From assembly GCA_028277515.1 (NCBI GenBank), contig JANQGC010000247.1:1-18836 (forward strand): DNA of 18,836 nt, given 5' to 3'. The first letter of the stretch is position 1; each line of letters opens with the position of its first letter. A program made the position numbers and the translations under genes. Below the pieces are notes generated by a model. It was not told the DNA's origin and made no database searches. It saw only the letters and a list, made by a program, of their open reading frames with translations. Shown here piece after piece: positions 14,263 to 18,836 of the stretch. This stretch comes from Anaerolineae bacterium. GTDB lineage: Bacteria; Chloroflexota; Anaerolineae; Promineifilales; Promineifilaceae.

Positions 14263-16658
14263 ACTTAAAATTCTTGCGCCCCACCTGGCTTAAAGTTTTG
14301 GCTGACCTAAAAGGAGACCTGACCCGCACACTGCTGGTCATCGCCTCTATTGCAGTTGGCGTCTTCGCCATCGGCACGATTGTTTCTACCTATGTCATTC
14401 TCTCCGAAGATATCGGCGTTGGGTATGCTAACGCCCAGCCGGCCAACATCGAAATCATCACTGATCCTTTTAATGAAGGCTTGGTGGATTCCATAAAAAA
14501 TATTCCAGGTGTGACCAACGCCGAAGGGCGGCAGATGCTCTCCGTGCGCGTCGGCCAGGATGGAGAATCCTGGCGGCCGTTGGATGTAGTAGCCGTCGAT
14601 GATCCCATTTCGGCCGAAATTAATCTGCTGACCGTAGTGACAGGAACCCGCTTTCCCCAGGAACGCCAGCTTGTCGTGCGCGAGGATATGATGAACAGCA
14701 CCGGCTTGCAGCCCGGCGACACTGCCCGCGTGCAGCTTAGCGACGGAACCGTACGGGACATGCCCGTTGTGGGCACTGTAGGTGACCAGTATGCCGCCGG
14801 AGATTTCGCTGCCCCACCTCGCGGATATGTTTCCCTGGATACGGCCGAATGGCTGGGCGGCGGCGATGAATACAATCGGCTGTATGTGCAGGTTGCCTCC
14901 GGCGATGACACCGTGGCCATTGATGCTGTGGCCAAAGAAGTAGAAGACAAGGTGGAACGCAGCGGTCGTACCGTATACCGCACCAACACCAATAAAACCA
15001 CCGAGCATCCCATGGAATCGACCGTCCTGGCCCTGATTGGCGTTTTGGGCATCCTCGGCGTCCTGGTCATGTTCCTCAGCAGTTCATTAATCATCAACAC
15101 GCTTAATGCTCTGCTGACCCAACATCGCCGGCAAATCGGCGTGATGAAGCTGGTCGGCGCACGCGGCTTAAATATTTCCGTCATGTACATCGCCTTGATC
15201 GTTGCCTATGGCATCCTGGCCCTGATCATCGCTGTGCCCCTGGGCGTGCTGGGTGGATATGGCCTGGCTTCCTTCACATCCAATATGCTCAGCATTGAAC
15301 TCCAGGGTTTTCGCATCGTGCCCCTGGCGGTCATATTGCAGGTCATCCTGGCCTTTGCCGTGCCCCTGGCCGCCGGTTATTTCCCGGTCAACAAAGGGGC
15401 TAAAACAACTGTGCGCCGCGCGATCAGCGATGACAATCCATCAGAGGGTGGCCAGAGCGGCGGTCTGATCGACCGGCTGGGCGTCTGGTTCACCTGGATT
15501 TCCCGCCCGGTTCTGCTTTCTATCCGCAACACCTTCCGCCGCAAGGCACGCCTGGCCTTGACGCTGTTCACCCTGATTATGGCCGGCGCCATTTTTATCG
15601 GCGTCTTCAACGTACGCTCCTCTCTGGGTGGTTTTATGGACACCATGAGCCAGCATTTCCTGGCTGATGTCATGATTACCTTCACCGAGCCATACCGAAC
15701 GGAGCAAGTAGAGCGTGAACTGATGCAGATCCCCGGCGTACAGAGTGTGGAAAGTTTTGGTGGGGCCTCGGCCGAGATTTTGGATGAAGAGGACGAGGTG
15801 CTGACCAATATGATCATCGTCGCCCCACCGGAGGGGTCGGACTTAATTGAAGCTGACCTGGTTGCCGGGCGCTGGCTGCAGCCTGGGGACGACAAAGTGT
15901 TGATCGTCTCCGACGCCATTTATGATCAATTTCCCGATTTGGCAATCGGCGAAACCCTGCGTATTGAGATCCCCGGGCAACGTATCGAGGAATGGCCGGT
16001 CGTGGGCATCTACCGATTCGTTGATATGGCCGGCGATATTTTGGGCTATGCCCCATATGACACCATCGCCTATCTGACCAACACACCCGGACAGGCCACC
16101 AATTTCCGGATTGTCGCTGAGACAGAATCCTTAGAAGCCCAGAGTGCTTTGAGCGCCCAGGTAGACCAATATTTGCGTTCGCGAGGTTACAGTCTCAGCA
16201 ATGTGGAGGCCGGCGGGGTGACCCGTGAACAAAATTCGCAGCCGATCAACATCCTGGTCATATTCCTACTGACGATGGCCATCCTGACCGCCGTTGTGGG
16301 CAGTATCGGCCTGATGGGTACGATGGGCATGAATGTCCTGGAACGCACCCGCGAAATTGGGGTCATGCGCGCGATTGGCGCTGTCGACCTGGAGATCGTC
16401 AAGTCGGTGGTTATCGAAGGATTGATGATCGGCTTAATCAGCTGGGTAGCTGCCCTGGCCCTCTCCTTCCCGATCAGCTTTGTGTTGCTGCGCACCATCA
16501 GCACGTCTATGATGGGTACGAATATGCCCCTGGAGATTACCGCCCTCGGCTTTGTCATCTGGCTGGTGGTTGTCATTTTCCTTTCGGCCGTGGCCAGTGT
16601 GGTGCCTGCGCGCAGCGCCTCCCGGCTGACAATCAGGGAAGTGCTGGCATACGAGTAA
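14259..16658 (+). CDS. ABC transporter permease with duplicated MacB/FtsX units
   Basis: This 799-aa membrane protein is a tandem duplication of the MacB/FtsX permease plan. Unit 1: TM1 ~24-47, extracytoplasmic MacB-like domain ~50-250, then three helices (~253-280, 305-335, 353-373) with RRQIGVMKLVGARG (290-303) as the coupling segment. Unit 2: TM ~430-452, extracytoplasmic domain ~455-660, three helices (~663-690, 714-745, 761-783) with TREIGVMRAIGA (697-708). It ends SRLTIREVLAYE, a family-typical tail. One chain would thus equal a full MacB dimer or a LolC/LolE pair, matching the two-NBD ATPase. It overlaps that gene by four bases (ATGA), so they are translationally coupled. The substrate (peptide, lipid, toxin or siderophore) cannot be told. 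Confidence 0.92.
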   Translation: MNLKFLRPTWLKVLADLKGDLTRTLLVIASIAVGVFAIGTIVSTYVILSEDIGVGYANAQPANIEIITDPFNEGLVDSIKNIPGVTNAEGRQMLSVRVGQDGESWRPLDVVAVDDPISAEINLLTVVTGTRFPQERQLVVREDMMNSTGLQPGDTARVQLSDGTVRDMPVVGTVGDQYAAGDFAAPPRGYVSLDTAEWLGGGDEYNRLYVQVASGDDTVAIDAVAKEVEDKVERSGRTVYRTNTNKTTEHPMESTVLALIGVLGILGVLVMFLSSSLIINTLNALLTQHRRQIGVMKLVGARGLNISVMYIALIVAYGILALIIAVPLGVLGGYGLASFTSNMLSIELQGFRIVPLAVILQVILAFAVPLAAGYFPVNKGAKTTVRRAISDDNPSEGGQSGGLIDRLGVWFTWISRPVLLSIRNTFRRKARLALTLFTLIMAGAIFIGVFNVRSSLGGFMDTMSQHFLADVMITFTEPYRTEQVERELMQIPGVQSVESFGGASAEILDEEDEVLTNMIIVAPPEGSDLIEADLVAGRWLQPGDDKVLIVSDAIYDQFPDLAIGETLRIEIPGQRIEEWPVVGIYRFVDMAGDILGYAPYDTIAYLTNTPGQATNFRIVAETESLEAQSALSAQVDQYLRSRGYSLSNVEAGGVTREQNSQPINILVIFLLTMAILTAVVGSIGLMGTMGMNVLERTREIGVMRAIGAVDLEIVKSVVIEGLMIGLISWVAALALSFPISFVLLRTISTSMMGTNMPLEITALGFVIWLVVVIFLSAVASVVPARSASRLTIREVLAYE

Positions 16659-16662
16659 ACTC

Positions 16663-16685
16663 GTAACCGCGAAATCCATTTCGCG
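16663..16685 (+). repeat. GTAACC hairpin repeat, copy 3 (single unit)
   Basis: It starts GTAACC and forms the hairpin CGCGAAAT-CC-ATTTCGCG with 8-bp arms. It differs from copy 1's left unit at one base in 23. No inverted partner unit was found directly downstream, unlike copies 1 and 2. It sits five bases after the permease stop codon and between the two tail copies. Confidence 0.7.
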
Positions 16686-16688
16686 CTC

Positions 16689-16721
16689 TTGACGATCAGG
16701 GAAGTGCTGGCTTATAAGTGA
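16689..16721 (+). pseudogene. Duplicated C-terminal tail of an FtsX-type permease gene
   Basis: In frame this reads LTIREVLAYK then TGA, nearly the same as the true gene end at 16626-16658 (LTIREVLAYE, TAA), 63 bases upstream. Base changes are few and mostly at third positions. It has no start and is untranslated here. It is either a local duplication caught around the GTAACC repeat or the last scrap of a deleted second permease gene. Confidence 0.65.
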
Positions 16722-16829
16722 TATTTAAATCTTTTCAAACCAATGAGATACGACTATCATACATTTTCGTAGCGTCGGCATCCTTGCCGGCAACTTGTTG
16801 TAACCTTACGACGTTACGTCCGTATAGGA

Positions 16830-16860
16830 TATTATGTGCCATATGCCATACTGTCACATA
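16830..16860. promoter_or_regulatory. Operator-like dyad before the adaptor genes
   Basis: TATGTG (16833-16838), 16 bases, CACATA (16855-16860), overlapping a possible -10 box TATTAT (16830-16835). The centre contains ATGCCATACT (16843-16852), a 10-base match to dyad 1 of the exporter control region (12188-12197). The -35 is poor. The same TetR regulator may bind both places. Confidence 0.4.
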
Positions 16861-16863
16861 TGA

Positions 16864-16919
16864 AGGCACTTTTAATAACGATTTATAGAGAATAAGCACG
16901 ACGAAGTGCCTGATTTTTT
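16864..16919 (+). terminator. Terminator or attenuator before the adaptor gene
   Basis: AGGCACTT (16864-16871) pairs perfectly with AAGTGCCT (16904-16911) across a 32-base loop, and T6 follows at 16914-16919. An alternative small stem GCAC/GTGC (16896-16899 with 16906-16909) competes with it. It could end the permease transcript or attenuate read-through into the adaptor gene, 62 bases on. Confidence 0.45.
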
Positions 16920-16971
16920 GGCAGCGGGTAGCAATTCATTCCCCTGCATCTATTTTCTGTTTTTTAATATT

Positions 16972-16975
16972 GGAG
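16972..16975 (+). promoter_or_regulatory. Ribosome binding site deciding the adaptor start
   Basis: GGAG lies six bases before ATG 16982. An in-frame TTG at 16970 overlaps it and is therefore not the start. Confidence 0.65.
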
Positions 16976-16981
16976 TTTTTG

Positions 16982-18370
16982 ATGAATCGGAGACGTATAT
17001 TACTGGGAGTCGGGATCGTCGCGATCCTGGCTGTTGGTGGTTTTTTTATTTACAATCAATTTTTCGCTGCCGAGGCCGAGGCTGAAGAAACGGCCGTTGC
17101 TCCGGTAGCGGACAATCCAGCGGCCCAAACCGACCTGGCTGTGGTTTCCGCCGAGGGCCAGATTGCGCCCCTGCGTGAAGCCTTCCTCTCCTTCGAAATC
17201 GGAGGCGAGGTCGTGGAGATCATCGCCGATAAAGGGTCGGTCTTAGCGTCCGGAGAACCCATCCTGCGCCTGGATGCATCCGACCAGGAACTGGGTCTCG
17301 TTCAGGCCCAGGCCGGTTTGGAGAGCGCGCAAGCTGCCCTCCAGACCGCACAGGCTGGCCTACTGGCTGCGGAAACGGGCGCGCAGGCTGCTGATGTGGG
17401 GCTGCAAGCGGCCCAGGTCAATCTTGCTTTGGTCACCGCCGAGCCGACCGAAGCCGAAATCTTATTACAGGAGAGCGCCATAGCCCTGGCGCAAGCCGGA
17501 GCCGGCCAGGCCAGTGCCGGATTGGGCGTCGTCCTGGAAGGGCCGGCGACCTCGCAGATTCAGGCGGCTGAAGCGCAACTGCGCGCCGCCGAAGCCCAAC
17601 TTTTGCCCGTGCGTGATGTATTGGACGCCTTGAACCGCGCCAACAGCAATGATGAAGAAGCGTTGGCCCAGGCTCAGTTAAACTATAACGCCGCCGTGGC
17701 CCGTGTCAACGCCGCCCAGGCCGCGCTGGATGAAGCGCGCGCCGGGGCTACCAGTGGCCAGCGCCAATCCGCATCCGGCAATGTGGCTGCGGCCCAGGCC
17801 CAGACCGAAGCGGCCCAGGCCCAGCTAGATAAACTGCTGGCCGGACCGCGCGCCGAAGAAATAACCGTCGCCGAAGCGGGTGTGGCTCAGGCCGAAGCGG
17901 CCGTTGCCGAGGCTGGATTAGCCACCCAACAGGCCCAGGCTTCCGTCACCCAGGCTGAAGCGGGTGTGGCTCAAGCGGAAGCGGCTATCGCCTCGGCCGA
18001 AGATGCCTTAGCGCGCATGACCCTCACTGCTCCCTTTGATGGCGTCGTTGCCGATATCACGGTTGAGGCGGGGGAAGTCGCTGCCGGCGGCGTTCCCGTC
18101 ACTACCTTCGGCGATTTCACCGAATGGCAGGTCAAAACCACTGACCTGACCGAACTGGATGTCGTCGATTTACAAGTGGGCGATCCCGTGGAAATACAGG
18201 TGGATGCCGTGCCCGGCGAGACACTTACCGGCACCGTGGCCCGCATCGCCAATACATCCCAACTCACTCGTGGCGACGTGACCTATGAAGTCACCATCGC
18301 ATTAGATGATACGGCCGATTTACCCCTGCGTTGGGGCATGACGGTATTTGTGAATGTGGATGTGGAATAA
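16982..18370 (+). CDS. HlyD/MacA-like membrane fusion (adaptor) protein, membrane-anchored
   Basis: This 462-aa adaptor has an N-terminal anchor helix (residues ~6-27, ILLGVGIVAILAVGGFFIY), an acidic spacer, and the first half of a biotinyl-lipoyl-like domain (SAEGQIAPLREAFLSFEIGG, ~56-75, to LRLDAS). An exceptionally long Ala/Gln/Glu-rich coiled-coil hairpin runs ~104-345. The second lipoyl half (LTAPFDGVVADITVEAGEV) follows, then a beta-barrel domain to the end. It would connect the MacB-like permease to an outer layer or act as a periplasmic-type collar. The coil contains near-identical 39-base segments at 17870-17908 and 17954-17992, 84 bases (four heptads) apart, so it grew partly by internal duplication. 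It is followed by a paralogous lipoprotein adaptor. Confidence 0.9.
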   Translation: MNRRRILLGVGIVAILAVGGFFIYNQFFAAEAEAEETAVAPVADNPAAQTDLAVVSAEGQIAPLREAFLSFEIGGEVVEIIADKGSVLASGEPILRLDASDQELGLVQAQAGLESAQAALQTAQAGLLAAETGAQAADVGLQAAQVNLALVTAEPTEAEILLQESAIALAQAGAGQASAGLGVVLEGPATSQIQAAEAQLRAAEAQLLPVRDVLDALNRANSNDEEALAQAQLNYNAAVARVNAAQAALDEARAGATSGQRQSASGNVAAAQAQTEAAQAQLDKLLAGPRAEEITVAEAGVAQAEAAVAEAGLATQQAQASVTQAEAGVAQAEAAIASAEDALARMTLTAPFDGVVADITVEAGEVAAGGVPVTTFGDFTEWQVKTTDLTELDVVDLQVGDPVEIQVDAVPGETLTGTVARIANTSQLTRGDVTYEVTIALDDTADLPLRWGMTVFVNVDVE

Positions 18371-18402
18371 GAAGAGGAAGAAAATTGATGAATTGATGAA
18401 TT

Positions 18403-18443
18403 GTGGATGGTGAATTATTAATGATTAACAATTCACCATTCAC
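18403..18443. repeat. AT-rich inverted repeat between the two adaptor genes
   Basis: A 14-base arm starting GTGGATGG (18403-18416) pairs with AATTCACCATTCAC (18430-18443), with one G-T pair and a 13-base loop. Heptamer-like TTCACC/TTCACA repeats follow (18432-18452), then a T-rich stretch. It may be a dispersed hairpin repeat or an attenuator between the adaptor genes. Confidence 0.55.
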
Positions 18444-18490
18444 CGTTCACAATTATTTATTTTCTTTTATTAGAAATGAAAGACTTAATC

Positions 18491-18836
18491 ATGAAAAATA
18501 AACGTCTCGTTACCCTACTGATAACTGTTTTACTCCTCACTGTTCTGGCCGCCTGCCAGTCGGAGGAGCCGACCCCGACCCCCGACACGGCCGACGAGTC
18601 GCCAATCACCGAGGTCAACAACCTGGCTGTCGGCGGCCTGGGCGATGTCACCGCCGAAGGGGAGATTATGCCCCTGGTCAACGCGGATCTTTCTTTCCGC
18701 AGCGGGGGCACGGTCGAACAAATCCTGGTCGAAGCCGGCGAGCAGGTCGCTGGCGGCGCGCCGCTGATCCGCCTGGAAAGCAGCGCCCTGGAAAACGCCC
18801 TGGCGCAGGCTGAGGCCGGGCTGACCGCCGCCCAGG
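18491..18836 (+). CDS. HlyD/MacA-like adaptor, lipoprotein type (3' end outside window)
   Basis: The first 115 residues are visible. A lipoprotein signal peptide MKNKRLVTLLITVLLLTVLA ends in the lipobox LAAC (C22), followed by a Pro/Thr-Asp linker. Then VTAEGEIMPLVNADLSF, RSGGTVEQILVEAGEQV, LIRLESSALENALAQAE and AGLTAAQ form the lipoyl half and the start of a coiled coil. This aligns well with residues ~56-120 of the upstream adaptor, so the two are tandem paralogues with different membrane attachment (lipid anchor versus helix). The frame is open to the window edge. An in-frame ATG at 18476 would add MKDLI, but the signal peptide fits 18491 better. The ribosome site is weak. A surface lipid anchor is what one expects in a lineage without a classical outer membrane, though this is only suggestive. 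Confidence 0.85.
   Translation, partial: MKNKRLVTLLITVLLLTVLAACQSEEPTPTPDTADESPITEVNNLAVGGLGDVTAEGEIMPLVNADLSFRSGGTVEQILVEAGEQVAGGAPLIRLESSALENALAQAEAGLTAAQ

Larger units (their letters stand above)
16659..16981. other. 323-base gap between permease and adaptor genes
   Basis: It holds, in order, a GTAACC repeat unit (16663-16685), a second copy of the permease gene's last 33 bases (16689-16721), a small hairpin CGGCA-TCCT-TGCCG (16776-16789), a GTAAC-N8-GTTAC dyad (16800-16817), an operator-like dyad and possible promoter (16830-16860) and a terminator-like hairpin with a T-run (16864-16919). No gene is seen. Confidence 0.7.

Noticed and set aside
14390..15190. Long minus-strand frames opposite the permease gene (also 14307-15008 and 15377-15919)
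   Set aside because: They mirror codon structure of a well-recognised plus-strand gene and encode nothing recognisable.
16970..16981. TTG start for the first adaptor
   Set aside because: It overlaps the GGAG ribosome site that serves ATG 16982.

Overview
The window (about 55% GC by eye, frequent GGCCG, few strong ribosome sites) looks like a chromosomal piece of a Chloroflexota bacterium of the Anaerolineae/Ardenticatenia kind. This is an inference from protein flavour (LarA-like enzyme, UxaC and SDR remnants, SLC12-type permease, tandem HlyD adaptors, MacB-like exporter) and from hairpin-rich intergenic repeats. It is not a proven placement. No tRNA, rRNA, CRISPR array, transposase or phage gene was seen.

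Left part (1-4250). A well-formed promoter with a palindrome at its start point drives a SpoIIAA-like gene and a TetR regulator, with a 39-bp near-perfect palindrome between them. On the minus strand follow a 743-aa SLC12-type cation-chloride cotransporter and a DUF433 antitoxin gene whose partner DUF5615 toxin is cut to 48 codons.

Middle (4390-11440). An inverted-repeat element precedes a broken gene that joins the start of a uronate isomerase (UxaC) to the end of an SDR sugar-acid dehydrogenase, then an intact LarA-family racemase/epimerase. Next come a small membrane protein with its XRE regulator, a zinc-independent MDR oxidoreductase, an SMP-30 lactonase (minus strand), a CDF metal exporter and a class I aminotransferase. 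Remnants and enzymes for C6 sugar acids suggest a decayed hexuronate/aldonate catabolic cluster.

Right part (11390-18836). A TetR gene diverges from an ABC export operon with a striking control region: a promoter, two tandem 23-bp dyads and a 33-bp perfect palindrome. The operon encodes an ATPase with two nucleotide-binding domains and a C-terminal cyclic-nucleotide-binding-like domain on one chain, then a double FtsX/MacB permease also on one chain. Two tandem HlyD/MacA-like adaptors follow, one membrane-anchored and one a lipoprotein cut by the window edge. Together they form a MacAB-like tripartite-type exporter in which the usual homodimeric parts are fused into single polypeptides. NBD2 has a degenerate signature and the sensor-like domain lacks the usual cNMP phosphate-binding arginine.

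The most notable structures are this exporter and its operator array, the UxaC-SDR deletion chimera, a GTAACC hairpin repeat found three times (one copy supplies the stop codons of two convergent genes), and a duplicated gene tail after the permease.
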